NCBI RefSeq assembly: GCF_030272615.1
Contig: NC_081407.1
Location: 141,240,897-141,304,896 of the forward strand
Direction of reading: 5' to 3'
Length of the DNA stretch: 64,000 bases
Source: Cryptomeria japonica
Taxonomy: Eukaryota > Streptophyta > Pinopsida > Cupressales > Cupressaceae
Both the position numbers and the translations under genes were made by a program. Below are positions 45,946-57,444 of this stretch, one piece after another. The notes beneath the pieces were generated by a model. It was not told where the DNA came from. It saw only the letters and a program-made list of their open reading frames with translations, and searched no databases. The first letter of the stretch is position 1. Each line of letters begins with the position of its first letter.

Positions 45946-47504
45946 TTCGGGTGCCTAAGATTTACGGCTTAATTTACTTTTAAGCAAACCTAACAACTGC
46001 ACTTATTCAAGGGTTATTAATATTAAATTTACTCAAATCCCAAGATGACTGCTGTTACAGTCATAGATTCCCATTAGTGAGAGTATATTTTTACTTCCGG
46101 GAATAGATATAAAGCTGATTCAAAAGTTTAATTATGAATTCCAGATAATTGTAGATTATCCACATATTTTATGAAGGAAACGGAGGTTCAGCTGTTCAAG
46201 AAGGGTTTCACAGTAGTTATAACAGAATTTAGGACATAATTTCCTTTTTATTTTGCCAACATTTAGAACCCTTTTTCCCAAAATTAGTAGAACAGATTCA
46301 TAATTCTTTTGCTCACTTCATAAACCAGATTCTAAGAGATAGAAAGGAATTTTCCAGATATACGGCATATATACGTATTTATTTGCATATATATATATAT
46401 ATATCTATATATATACAAATACATACGTATACATACCATACATCTTCTCATGGAGATAACAAAAATAATACACCCCAAACTACATTAACCCTCTCCTTAA
46501 ATTCCAGGAACAGAGTTAATACTGAATTTAATAGCAGAATAATGGCAGATGAAATACGTATATCTACTTTTCAATTTCAAACTACCAATAAACCCTAAAC
46601 AAAATACATGGAATTACATCATGCTGGTTATCACTTTTTAAAACTGAAACAGTAACTAATATACATTATAAGAATGCAGAAGGGTTTCAAACCCATATGA
46701 AATTCCATGAAATTCTCTAAAACTCCCAGCAATTTACATACAATTGATATATTTATGCATTCCTCCCATTATATTTTCGAAATAAGAAAATAACGGTAAG
46801 AGAGAAGGGTAAAATCGCAGGTCTAAGAAGGTAACATGACCTGGTATGTCTTTAAGAAAATGAATCTCTGAATCAAGCTTCCCACACTGCAACCACAAGC
46901 TGGAATCACAGAAAAATACCAAGCAAACCCTTATTTCCTGCCGTAGAAGAAGAAAAATGTCTCCCGTTCTCTTTCTATAACGGTTTATATATTGCCAAAC
47001 ATGTGATTCTCCTTGGCGACGCCCTAAAACCAGGAGGAATTCCAAAACCTGCATCATGATTCACGTGATTGCAGCCCTCACGCATTCATCGTTTTCTTGG
47101 CTTCCTAAAGAAGCTCTCCCGTGAAAAAAAATATCTTCCTCCAAACGAAATAGAAGAAGTGTAGGTTTATTTAAAATAAAAACATTTAAGTCCTTTGAAA
47201 TTTATTTTCAATTTATATCGCAACATAATGAAGTATTTTCTCTTTAACCTTTTGATTTTATTTCCTTCAAATGCCCGATACTCATGTATCAAGGATGGCG
47301 ATATAACATGGTTTATTAAAAACTTATTTCCTTTTGACATTATTAAAAATATACCAAGCCAATCAACTAGCAACTTTAGGAGATATTAATTTCGTATCTC
47401 CCCCTCACATAACATTTACTTGATTATTGAGTTGCCAATTAAAGTTGGCAAAATAATAATTTATTTAATTAAAATAACCTTGCCATGCAAATTATTAATT
47501 GATT
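45946..47504. other. No gene seen; TA microsatellite at about 46386-46420
   Basis: Mixed DNA with a TATATA/CTATATATAC tract and no supported coding sequence. Confidence 0.55.
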
Positions 47505-47660
47505 TAAATATACATATTTATATATATACGACCCATACATCCTATGTATACCTGACTGCGGAAGTACATATACAACCATGTATACGTACTTTCGTACCCA
47601 GGTATTCACATAAGATATATATGTAATATATATATTCATATACATAAATATATATATACA
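47505..47660. repeat. TATA/ACGTA-rich alternating tract
   Basis: Contains ATATATATACGACC, GTATACGTACTTTCGTACCC, ATATATATGTAATATATATA and ATATATATACA, similar in kind to 45784-45945. Confidence 0.7.
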
Positions 47661-48239
47661 ATAAAAAGAAACATTAGTCACAACTAAATTTGATTAATAA
47701 TTAATGAAATAATTAATTAAATAATAATAATTATAATTAAAAATTACCTCGAGAAGTGACAAAACCTAGGGTTATGAACCCTAAATTCTTTGCACTGACC
47801 CTCTAGGTTACCTGGCGCAATGGTTAACAAGGTCTAACAAGGTGAACATAAGTTTACCTGACTCAGGTTAGGGTTTTTAGATGGCATTGAGTTTTTTTTG
47901 TTTCCTTTACCTCCCTACCTGATGATACTTTCCCTCCCTTCTCGGAGGCGACGAACTCCTGCACACACTTGGCCCAGTTCAATCAATTAGTTTGAAATCT
48001 TGTCGTAATTCTGACAATTCGAAAAATATTATTAACATAAATAAAACATCTTAAATATCATCATGATACATATCAAAACATCAATCTAACCGTTGTAAGT
48101 CATCATTTCACTGTACTGACACAAATACCATCTAGGGCATCATCACTCAGTTATAACATAAACATCTAGGGCACGATTAGCATCGCATAAATATTGCATA
48201 AAACAACTAGGGCATAAATGGGATGTAACACTGGCGACC
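47661..48239. other. No gene seen; GCCCTAG words repeat
   Basis: On the minus strand TGCCCTAG followed by a TGTTTTATG-like phrase recurs three times at about 45-bp spacing (48130-48220). Otherwise nothing recognised. Confidence 0.5.
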
Positions 48240-48780
48240 TCATCAATCATCTCCTTAAGTCCTCTCTCAGTCTCAACCTCTGCTGCCCTTGAAAGAACTT
48301 CTCCATATCCAGAAGCTAGAAGGGCTTATTTGGCAAGAGTCAATTCTGAGTCTAGTTAAAGTGAACAACTAGAATCGGGAGCTACAATCATGTTCTCATC
48401 TGAAGACACTAGTGCAATCATCACCTTCTCCAACCACTTCCTTCTTAGCATATGCGCTATCATTTGGTCAACTCATTCTTTGTGAACCTTGGACACTGGT
48501 AACATTCTCTCAAGCATCTTCATATGCTATTTCCTTATCCTTTTTCTCAAGTATTAAGCATCGTGCCTCAATGATCTCTACATCCAAGGTTTACAAATGT
48601 TAAATCTTGATGTTGCAATGGATAGACTCAGTGAAATGTTGTGATTTGCTGTTCTCACAAAGGTACTTAAGCTTTTCACTTCTACAAAGCAGCTGGAACT
48701 TGAACACCTGATATAGCAATTTTAAGTGATGCTTTCCTCCTAAACTAACTTGAACTCTTCAAACAAAAGGACAAAAGGAT
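48240..48780 (-). pseudogene. Degenerate coiled-coil coding fragment
   Basis: Minus-strand pieces: GKHHLKLLYQVFKFQLLCRS, SEKLKYLCENSKSQHFTES, TLDVEIIEARCLILEKKDKE, AYAKKEVVGEGDDCTSV and ASGYGEVLSRAAEVETERGL, RLKEMIDEVAS. Stops and frame changes separate them. The Glu/Lys-rich helical texture resembles the end of the ORF at 25826-27042, so it is probably the same sort of retroelement protein. Confidence 0.4.
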
Positions 48781-48897
48781 AAGGGTTGGAGAATCTAATC
48801 TAAGACCTATTAACAATAATTATAATGAATAGAGAAATTCCTTATGGAACTATTTTCTGCAGTGAAGAAGTGTTGTCGATCAAGTGCTAACCAAGTC

Positions 48898-48898
<1 letters not shown>

Positions 48899-48940
<42 letters not shown>
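48899..48940. repeat. CT microsatellite
   Basis: About 20 TC repeats. Confidence 0.95.
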
Positions 48941-48943
<3 letters not shown>

Positions 48944-49054
48944 ATTAGGTGAGGTCAGTCAGTTTTCAAGGCTTTCGAAATAATGATTTACATCTTTTGC
49001 TTGCAAACCTAGGGATGGAATGCTAAATTTGGCTAAGGCATTAAAATTTCCTTT

Positions 49055-50035
49055 GATTGCCTAGATCAGCAACTAAGGCATTGACAGTCACTTCCTTTGC
49101 TCTATGGCATTGACTGTCACTTCCTTTGACCTCATAGAAGCCCCGATCAACATAGAAAACCTTTTGATCAAGGATGAGCATTTGATGTTTTTGCAGCGAT
49201 CCAATCCTTGCAATGGAGCAATTTGAACCGATCTATGATGATCACTTCGTTTGATCATCCCCTTTGGATGACAAGAAGTATGAGATGAGGTGTCAATCTG
49301 AGCATGGTAGGCAAGGAGGCTTGAGAGACAAGTCCCTTGGATGGAAATTTGACTAAGTATAGATCACTTCCTTTGACCTCTTAAAAGTCTGATTTTCTTC
49401 CTTTGCCCTCTCAAAAGTCCTAAAAATTTCCTTTGCCTCCTAGCTTCCTTTGACCCCTCAAAAGTCCGAATTTTTTCCTTTCCTCTCTAGGGATCACAAA
49501 ATACTTCCTTTGCTAGTGATGTCTTTGAACCCTTCAAACACCGATCAGGCCTATAATGCATTTCATTTTGACTCCTTAGAGGTCTGATTTGGACATAAAA
49601 AAGTTGTTTTGTAGGTTAATTGATGATGATGCTTTGATAGTAAAATGGAAGAGCTTAAGCGAATAGAGCAAGAGTCTTGGATGTTTCTTGTGCCTTGTCA
49701 CCAATACAACCTTTCCTTGGCTCGTAGACATGAATGATTGACATAAGGTTTGGGCTGAAGATTGAATCAAAGAAGATTTTGATGAGAGCGAGCTGGAGAT
49801 AGCAATTTAAGATGACTTCCATTGCTACTTCAAAAGTCCGATTTTCTTCCATTGCTACTTCAAAAGTCCCATTTTCTTCCATTGCTACTTCAATAGTATG
49901 AAATACTTCCATTGCCACTTAAGAAGTATGAAACACTTCCTTTGAGACTGCAAAAGTCCGAAATACTTCCATTGACACCTAAAAAGTACGGAATTCTTCC
50001 TTTGCTATTCAAAAAGTCTGTAATTCTTCCTATGG
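49055..50035 (+). repeat. Degenerate minisatellite, about 30-bp unit, in LTR U3
   Basis: The unit ACTTCCTTTGACCTC..AAAAGTCCGAATTT recurs about 17 times in two clusters (49055-49600 and 49810-50035). In the second it reads CTTCCATTGCTACTTCAAAAG. Copies differ mainly in the middle. The array ends about 95 bp before the first TATA box. Frames within it are repeat artefacts. Confidence 0.88.
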
Positions 50036-50130
50036 ATCATGTTGAGCAACGATAAAGAGTGAAGATCATTAGTGCCAAGGGTATGATTTTTAAGTTTGAA
50101 GGAAAATGTTCAATTATGCAAGCAAGTCGG

Positions 50131-50139
50131 CCTATATAG
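50131..50139 (+). promoter_or_regulatory. TATA box 1 of LTR
   Basis: CCTATATAG downstream of the 30-bp array. Confidence 0.5.
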
Positions 50140-50168
50140 GAGATAAGATACATCCTTTCATTTGATGC

Positions 50169-50178
50169 CTATATAAGG
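50169..50178 (+). promoter_or_regulatory. TATA box 2 of LTR
   Basis: CTATATAAGG, a better match than the first, 38 bp downstream. Confidence 0.55.
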
Positions 50179-52015
50179 AGACTATTTCAAAAGCATTGAT
50201 CCATCATTCAAAACAATCAAGTTGGTAAAATCTGATCTGCACTTCAAGAACAGGCGAATTTCATTTCAAGGCAGAGATTTTGGAAAAGAACTCTGATTTA
50301 CACCGCATAAGGCAACGATTTGACAACTATTTTGATCATTGCATTTAATCAAAATACTCCTTAAGAGGGCAATTTTAATCAAGAGAAGGTTTCAAGATCA
50401 AATTAAAGGCAGTTGTATTCATTTTGGAAGGAAACCAGGACAGAATTTGATGAAAATTCACATAGCATTAGACCAGAAGTAACTTGAAAATCAGAGATGC
50501 AAGTCTAATCCACAAATCAGACTTAAGATAGTCATTTCCAAGATTAATGTTTTCTTTGTTCTTGCAGTTCTAATACAACATGAAGAAGTCAAAACCCCAA
50601 AGTATAAAGGAAGGATCATTCAATCATACCAAGGCAGATCAGCATTGATGAGGAGTTTATCATATTCAAGGGTTCATCAAATATCAAAGATCAACATCAA
50701 AAGTTAATATGGAGGTGAACAACATCAGCATGAGGAGCTTAGGTTCAGCAACAAATCAGCATCAAGGCAAGGTAGGCAAGCAAGGGTAGAAGGTTGACTT
50801 GACCGTGATAGTGCCATCATCATCACACCAAGCTTTGAGATGTTGAGTATCAAGAGATATTTCTAGAGGCATCAACACTCCTTCATGACAACGTATCAAA
50901 TCTATCAAGTCTACCAAGTAGATCGAGGTGGCATCCTTGTCATCACTAACCAATCAAAGGGTTCTACATCAGCATGTCCAAATGCAATGTACATGACTCA
51001 TCCATGGAGACACAAACTTCGAGATACCTAACCTCATATTCTATTGGTTCACATTCAATATTGAACCTAAATTTAATTTTCTCATTGGCCAAAGGGAGTT
51101 GTTGTAACAAACCCTAATTAGGGTTTTCATCTTGTAATCTCGGCCATTGACCACTCATTGTAAAGAGCTATCTATTAAGGCTCAATTTTTCTCATTTGTA
51201 AGGTTAATAGTAGGTTAGTAGTCTAGAAATAGTTAACAGTTCAAGAATAGTTGATAGATGTTAGAAGTTAGAAGCTAGAATAGAGTAGGAGGAGAAGAGA
51301 TTGTTGCTAAGGCTTGTAAATGAATATACCCTTTTCATTGAAGATATGGTGAAATGTGTTATTTTAGTAAGTTACATGGTTTCTACTTCTCATTTGCTTT
51401 CATGTTGATTAGATGAATGAAAGGAACTGTGAATGATTTATGATGAAATTCATATATCCATACCACTAGCGATTTGCTGATTGTAAGTAAGTTTGCCTTG
51501 TGTGGTTAACCTGGAATTCTTAATGAGCTTTACTTCAATTGCTATTCACACTTTGATATGCATTGCCTTGATGGTATCTTTGTTGCCGATAGTGATTAGA
51601 ACATCATGTGCCTACCTTAGGAGATTGCACTAGCTTTGTGGAGTTGTTCGTTGATGGCAAAGCAAAGCTTAGTTGAATTTCATCCAATTGTTCATTGTCT
51701 CTTGCATTCTTAGGATTAGATTAGACTCCGTGAACCCTATCTCTTTTGCTCTTTTATTTTCCAAGCAAATGGTTAGAATCTAAGTTCCAACAACATCCAA
51801 ACATTCAACATTCAATTATTCAACGTAAGTTCCCTTGGGTTACCAACATTCACATCAACCATTTAGCTTATCTACGAGTCAAGACTTGACAGTAGAAACC
51901 TTGGAGTTGTCTCATTTGATCGCCAACCATAGCATTTGAGAGACTTTATTCAAGAGAGGATAAGATAATTTGGTATTTTACTCTGTGTTTGAAGTGCATA
52001 AAAAACACATCAACA

Positions 52016-52466
52016 CATACCACTAGAAACAAGAATGTTACTGCTTGTAACTTAATAACAGTTTTGATCTAATCTGATCGATGGTGATATCACTGGAGGC
52101 TTTTGATTCCTTTCCTTTATATCTCTCAATGTGAGGGAGAGATCACACCTCTTCATCATGTTTGCCCTTTGGCAAGAGACACACCCTTTCACCATTAGCA
52201 CCCTTTGAAAGGGACACAACCTTTCACAATCAGAATTGTGCTTCTTTTTTAAATCAGATCTAGACTTTTGATTCCCAAATTATCCCCCTCAAATGAGGTC
52301 GTCTTCTCCCTTTTATATCTCATGTTTGAGGGAGTCACTACTTTTCATTTCATGTCTTTTGACCATTCATTAACTTAATTAAATTTTAATTATCTTTTAT
52401 ATTTTAATTTAATTTTTAATATTTTAATTTTATTATTAAATTCTATTTCAAAGTGGGGACATTACA
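52016..52466 (-). mobile_element. Truncated LTR (3' LTR), TGTAATGTCCCC family
   Basis: Minus strand starts TGTAATGTCCCCACTTTG and aligns along its length with 53333-53802, including CCCTTTGGCAAGAGACACAC and CATGTTTGAGGGAGTCAC on the plus strand. It is cut at 52016 by the neighbouring LTR. A purine-rich GGGTGGGGC lies just upstream on the minus strand, a possible polypurine tract. Confidence 0.8.
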
Positions 52467-52793
52467 GTTTGCCCCACCCAAGATTGCTTGTCTTCAAGCA
52501 ATGATCATGGAGTGTTCAAAATGACTTCCAATATGTAATGGCTTTGGAAACACACATGGAATAAACATGCTGGAAACACATCAAGCATGCACAAAACATG
52601 GAGCATACACATGGAATAAACATGCTGGAAACACATCAAGCATGCACAAAACATGGAGCATACACATGGATATATGCAAACATGTAGCATACACACAAAT
52701 ACATGTATTGTTAGATTCCTTCTTATTGACTAGAATGATTCATTGATTCATGTTTACCTTACAGGATGGCAGGATCAAAGCTTTGATACGACT
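52467..52793 (-). mobile_element. Very short internal region (327 bp) of LTR element, with decayed PBS
   Basis: Lies between two LTRs of the same family and orientation. Next to the 52794 LTR end the minus strand reads TCGTATCAAAGCT (10 of 13 matches to the initiator-Met primer site). It contains a 55-bp tandem repeat and no protein domain; cysteine-rich frames are artefacts of that repeat. Confidence 0.6.
52552..52680. repeat. 55-bp tandem repeat, two full copies
   Basis: ACACATGGAATAAACATGCT ... CAAAACATGGAGCAT repeats exactly twice, followed by a partial third copy. Confidence 0.95.
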
Positions 52794-53802
52794 TGTAATG
52801 TCCCCTATTAAGAGGCTGTCAATTCCTAAAGAGCAACATACATTACTACTTATTATGCTACATTAATTACATATTAAATAACTATGGTTGCTTATACTGC
52901 AACTGATATTGCCCTTATTCGAGCTCTAATCTTAAATCCTTCTAATTCTCAACCTTGGATGGGGATTTGCTTGTCTAGGGCGTGATGACACCACCTCCTT
53001 AATGTAGTCCAGATTTCAAGAACATTAGTCCATTCACCCTCGGGGCTCATAATGCAGCCTAGATTCAAAGATCAGCAGTCCATTCACCCTTGGGGCTCAT
53101 CTATTTTTGGGATGGATTTACCCCGCCTCTCCCTAACAACACCATGCCTCTCCTTGGGGAAGAATTAGAATTTGTTAAGAGCTTGGGTTTGTAAGTACAC
53201 TAACTTCTAATGTATATGAAATTAAGTATGACTGTTGCACATATTGTGATCTATATTAATATTACTATTAATTCTGCATAAGAGCATTATTAGGCTTCAT
53301 ATATTAAGCATAATTATTAAGGACATCCCCATGCATACCACCAGGAACAAGGATGTTATTGCTTGTAACTTAATAACACTTCTGATTTGATCTGATTGAT
53401 GGTGATATCAATGGAGGCTTTTGAGTCCTTTCCTTTATATCTCTCAATGTGAGGGAGAGATCACACCTCTTCATCATGTATGCCCTTTGGCAAGAGACAC
53501 ACCCTTTCACCATTAGCACCCTTTGAAAGAGTGCAACTCTTCATTATTTCTGCTCTTTGAAAGGGACACAACCTTTCACAATCAGATCTGCACTTCTTAT
53601 TTAAATCAGATCTGCACTTCTGATTCCCAAATTTCCCCCCTCAAATGAGGTTCTCTTCTCCCTTTAATATCTCATGTTTGAGGGAGTCACAACTTTTCAT
53701 TTCATGTCTTTTGATCATTCATTAACTTAAATTAAATTTTAATTATATTCTTTAATATTTTAATTTTATTATTAAATTCTATTTCAAAGGGGGGACATCA
53801 CA
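52794..53802 (-). mobile_element. Complete LTR, 1009 bp, 12-bp inverted termini
   Basis: Plus strand starts TGTAATGTCCCC and ends GGGGACATCACA, so the 12-bp ends are inverted copies with one difference. On the minus strand ATATAAAGGAAAGG and similar words act as TATA boxes, setting the orientation. The middle has two near-identical CAGTCCATTCACCCT..GGGGCTCAT phrases. The same family appears at 52016-52466 and 62506-64000. Confidence 0.82.
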
Positions 53803-54480
53803 AATACCCAATACTGGCACAATCCAAATGAACATCCAAAATCAAACTATTACCAAAATGAGGTTCAAACTAACCATACATTGCAATTTGCAATCAACAA
53901 ACTACAAATGGTATGAACCAAGAATTTATCAAATATCTCCACATTTTTCCATTAAAATCAATGAACTTTAACTAAAACTTGAGAAGTAGAAACCATGCAA
54001 AATGATGAAACAACACACAAAGATCTGCCATATCTTCAATGAAAATTATGTATTTATGCCAGCATAGTATTGGCAACAATTTCTAATCTCCTCTCCTACT
54101 ACTACTACTACCAACTTCTACTTGCTAGAGAACTATTAACCCTTACGTAAAGGCCAAGCCTTATATAGACTTTGAGTGACAAAATGAAGGGCCTAGATTG
54201 ACTCTAAATCAATGGCCAAGATAATTTAATAAAACTCTAAGGTGGGGTTAGTTATAACTACCACCTCTTACATTTAATGCCATCCAATGAGGAAATTACA
54301 CAATGTTGAATGCACTTCCTTTAGAGAAAGGACCAATGAAAAATGAGTTGTAACATTATATTTAATGTCATTCCACATGTCGATTTCCTTATTTGCAGTA
54401 GTCAAGTTCGATGAATTTGGACATGTTGACCTTGGATTATTTGATTAGCGGAGATGAGTATGGTGCAGGAGCACCTAATA
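53803..54480 (-). mobile_element. LTR-like segment (minus), related to the 49-52 kb LTR
   Basis: Minus strand: TATA box CTATATAAGG (54161-54170), an ACT/AGT trinucleotide run (54095-54112), then ATTTTCATTGAAGATATGG and CATGGTTTCTACTTCTC, shared with 51335-51395 on the plus strand. The ends were not fixed. Confidence 0.55.
54161..54170 (-). promoter_or_regulatory. TATA box of minus-strand LTR-like segment
   Basis: The minus strand reads GTCTATATAA followed by a purine-rich start region. Confidence 0.5.
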
Positions 54481-54489
54481 GGTCTTTAT

Positions 54490-56228
54490 GCCTTAGTGAG
54501 GCCATGATACAATATTTTAAGGTTTTTGAGTTCATGTGATGTAACAAGGCCAATCATGAACATTCTTGATGTAATAAGTGTCTTTGAAGTCATTAGAAGG
54601 TGTTTTTGAGTCATGTTGAAGTCATATAGTCAATATTGTTAAAAATTGTCAAAAGTTGTCATTATGTTGAAAATGAGTGTCAATGGGTCAAATATGTTGT
54701 TTTATGATATGCAAGGGTCTTTGTGGCCTATTTGGACCTATTTGAGTCATTATTGGGGCATGGGAGTCATAGATTAAGTCTAGATGCAATTTGGGGCAAA
54801 ATTGTCAAAATTGACAAAAGAGTTGTCAAACAACTTTTGAGTTTGTAAGGGTAATTATGTGTTTGTTGTTAAAATGAGTTGTAAAGGTGGTTATAACCGT
54901 GTGGAGGCATGGAAGGCACTATAAAAGCCTTGTACACGTTTGGAGATGACTGTTTGGTGGATGTAATAAACAAAATATCAATAAAGTTGTGAATTTTCTG
55001 CACTTGCTTGCATTTCTTAGGCATGACAGTCTGAAAACAAGTGTTTTTCTTATTCAAAACTCATCTATCTGCATTCTAAAGAATTTGGCAATGATAGAGG
55101 GGTGAATACTGAGTATTCTTGTTTTTGTTTCATTTCTTTTCATCAAGTTTTGAGGGAGTTCTCTTAATTTTTGTAAAAATTAGTCAAAACCCTGCCCTAG
55201 GGTTTGCTGAGACATTATAAAATGTAAATAGCCTCTATTCCACGTGATCAAGGGCCAAAAATTTGTGGAATGGAGGGCAAATATATGTATTTTAGTTTCC
55301 TTTTTGTTGCAGGGATTCATACATGATTTTGGCACGTGCAAACAAAGAGAAAGTTGACTGAAATTGTGTCTCAGTCTGGGACAGCAGTGTGTTGGAGGAG
55401 TTTTGGTTGGACAAAGTACATTGAGAGACCTTGGAAGGTCAAGTGAGAGTTGTGGAGAGTGTGTTAGGGTTCCCTTGATGTGGAACAAGTGTTGTCAAGT
55501 TGGGAAAACAATCCAAATGCACAAACTTATTGACTATCCTAAAATTGCTAGTGGCTGTCCTAGTTTGACAATTTAACAAGAACTTGTGTTTATGAGTTTG
55601 AATGCTGGTTGGTTTTGTAGTTGGAGTTGGTGAGTGTTTGGGTAGACCCTATTGAGTCTTTAGAAGCCTTTGGAGGCATTGACAAGTGGAAAATAAACCT
55701 TAATATATGACTGTCCTAAACATGTTGTTGGCTATCCTAAACATGTTGTTGACTGTCCTAAAAACAGTGAACCCTCAATGAACATTGTTTTGTCATTTAG
55801 GGGGGTTGGGTGGGTAGAGAGAATCCAAAGTGAACATGTCGATAAGGCTTTTAAGATTGACAAGGGAGTTATGTGTTTGTGAGGATTACTTGTGGCAAGT
55901 TGTGAAGTTGGGAACTAGTGGGAAGTGGGAGTCCTAATTGGGGCAGCCTTGGTTGTGTGAGTACAAAGGAGACTAATGGTGTTTAAATGCTATGGAGTAT
56001 GGTTTGAGGTTTAAGAGAGTTGAGTATGCATGGAGGAATGTGTGTGTGGTTGGATAAGGGATTGAGAAGCTTGGGTGAGTTTTGGGCTATTGTAGCCTTG
56101 TGAGTGGAACAAGAGCCTTGTGAGTGAATCTGTGAAGGTATGGGAGACTTAGTAGCTATTGGTTAGGTAAGTTGGGAGAAAGAAATCTCACTAATGTGGT
56201 TTTGGTGAGGATGCTTTGCATCAGAGTT
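54490..56228 (+). mobile_element. LTR-like promoter plus non-coding leader
   Basis: GTTGTCAAA/GTCAAAATTG words precede a TATA-like CTATAAAAGC (54919) and two AATAAA signals (about 54965 and 54980). A G/T-rich leader full of stops follows to 56228. It resembles 24297-25806 in style. No protein domain. Confidence 0.4.
54919..54928 (+). promoter_or_regulatory. TATA-like box
   Basis: CTATAAAAGC about 45 bp before an AATAAA signal, the layout of a compact LTR R region. Confidence 0.5.
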
Positions 56229-56233
56229 GGTGC
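56229..56233. repeat. Target-site duplication, left (GGTGC)
   Basis: Matches 58748-58752; five bases as expected for LTR retrotransposons. Confidence 0.75.
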
Positions 56234-56307
56234 TATTAGAATATTTAATTATATTTTAGTCACCTATATTTAGCTCCTTGTTTAATGGTCATTTAGCTTT
56301 TTAGTTA

Positions 56308-56323
56308 ATTAGCTTTTAAGCTT
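56308..56323. repeat. SINE target-site duplication, left
   Basis: ATTAGCTTTTAAGCTT, identical to 56682-56697; the 3' LTR retains the single, empty-site form of this sequence. Confidence 0.9.
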
Positions 56324-56681
56324 GTCCAAGGGGTTGAGCTTAACTGGCTAAAACACTGGGTTCTCAGTGTGGAGACCCAAGTTCAACTCCCAATAGGGAC
56401 ATCTGAAGTGAAATTCTAAGCTGTGACTCTTGGTCTTCCATAGGATGGGGAAGGTCTTGGGGTCAATCTAATGGAACTCTAAGCTGTGATTCTTGGCCTT
56501 CTATAGGATGAGAAGGTCTTGGGGTCAATCTAATCAAACATAATAATAATAATAATTCAAAGATATGTAATGGGGATGGGGCCCCCTACTGTGTCCCCAC
56601 TGGTTCATAGCTCCAATCAAAAGCTATTCAGGCTTCGGCCAATTACCAATCAAAAAAAAAAAAAAAAAAAAAAAATAAAAA
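56324..56681 (+). mobile_element. tRNA-derived SINE, about 358 bp
   Basis: The head has an A-box-like TGGCTAAAACACTGG (56345-56359) and B-box-like GTTCAACTCC (56381-56390), the internal Pol III promoter of tRNA-derived SINEs. A body with a 62-bp tandem duplication (CTAAGCTGTGAyTCTTGG), an ATAATAATAATAAT stretch and a GGGGATGGGGCCCCCTACTG block follow, then an A-rich tail of about 30 bases. It is bounded by a 16-bp duplication. Mobilisation would rely on a LINE. I did not assign a named SINE family. Confidence 0.9.
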
Positions 56682-56697
56682 ATTAGCTTTTAAGCTT
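56682..56697. repeat. SINE target-site duplication, right
   Basis: ATTAGCTTTTAAGCTT directly after the A-rich tail. Confidence 0.9.
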
Positions 56698-56888
56698 TAT
56701 TTAGCATTTAGCTTTTTCTATTTAGTTAATTAGCTTTTAAGCTTTATTTAGCGTTTAACTTTTTAGTAGTTCACTTTAAACGACTTGTTCTTAATTTAGA
56801 ACGTCGTCCTTGTAATCTCTTTATATACGCTTGTATATTGTTGAATAGATTATCCGATTATTGAATCATTCATTCAATTTATTTTTCA

Positions 56889-56902
56889 TGGTATCAGAGC
56901 GG
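56889..56902 (+). other. Primer-binding site for initiator tRNA-Met
   Basis: TGGTATCAGAGCGG directly follows the CA end of the 5' LTR. Confidence 0.9.
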
Positions 56903-57224
56903 GTTGATGGGATTTTTTAAAATTTGGCGAATTTTTTAATAAAAAATTCATGGCCTTCTTTCTGGAATATTTTCCAAATATTTTTTATTGTTTTTTAATA
57001 AAAAAATGATTTTGCTTTTTTGAAGGCTTTTTGAGGGTTTGAGGGTTTCTGGTTTGTGGGCTTCTTTGTGCTGGGCAGCAGTTCATATTTTTTTAGGGTT
57101 CTGGAGATTTTTGGGCTTGCAACCTGGAGGCTTTTTTTTGCAAATTGAAAATTTTCCTAGGGTTTTTGTAATTTTTGACTAGGGTTTTGACCCTTCAGTT
57201 CAAGTCAAAATTTTATTCTGGTTG

Positions 57225-57444
57225 CAGATTCTTGGTGGGTTTTTCGAGACCTCAATTCGGTCATCGTCATATTTTTCTGGGTGCATAGTTTTTCGTGCAT
57301 CAATTTTTGAGCCATCGGATCTACATTCTGATTTCAGATTCTTGGTGGGTTTTTCGAGAGTTTTTCTAGGTTGGTCTCATATTTTTCTGGGTGCCTCGTT
57401 TTTCTTGCCTCAAATTTTGTGCCAACGAATTTTCCTTGGAATTT
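57225..57444 (+). repeat. 110-bp tandem duplication in element interior
   Basis: CAGATTCTTGGTGGGTTTTT and CATATTTTTCTGGGTGC occur in two consecutive units starting at 57225 and 57335. Confidence 0.85.

Larger units (their letters stand above)
48781..52015 (+). mobile_element. Long LTR (or LTR plus leader), plus strand, right end at about 52015
   Basis: It contains a CT tract, a 30-bp-unit repeat array (49055-50035), two TATA boxes just after the array, T-rich and AG-rich leader DNA, and a right end AACACATCAACA that abuts a fragment of an unrelated LTR at 52016. The left end is not fixed. CATTGAAGATATGG followed by CATGGTTTCTACTTCTC (51335-51395) is shared in inverse with 53975-54040, so both belong to one family. 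Confidence 0.5.
56234..56888 (+). mobile_element. 5' LTR (interrupted by SINE)
   Basis: Begins TATTAGAATATTTAATTATA and ends CAATTTATTTTTCA. Removing 56324-56697 leaves about 281 bp aligning to the 3' LTR. The TATA-like CTCTTTATATACGC lies near 56815. Confidence 0.85.

Noticed and set aside
49655-49918. Minus-strand frame with repeated EVAMEENGTF
   Set aside because: The peptide repeat simply mirrors the 30-bp DNA minisatellite; no start context or homology.
49055-50035. CRISPR-like array of 30-bp repeats
   Set aside because: The units vary continuously without constant repeats and unique spacers, and they lie in an LTR.
52505-52696. Minus-strand cysteine-rich frame (CMLHVC, CACLMCF)
   Set aside because: Generated by the exact 55-bp tandem repeat, not a cysteine-rich peptide gene.
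52794-53802. Solo LTR with target-site duplication
   Set aside because: Flanking bases (CGACT and AATAC) do not match, and a second LTR of the same family lies 327 bp away, so a pair is more likely.
56324-56400. A functional tRNA gene
   Set aside because: A- and B-box-like motifs exist, but the sequence has no complete cloverleaf I could draw and is followed by a SINE body and A-rich tail within a target duplication.
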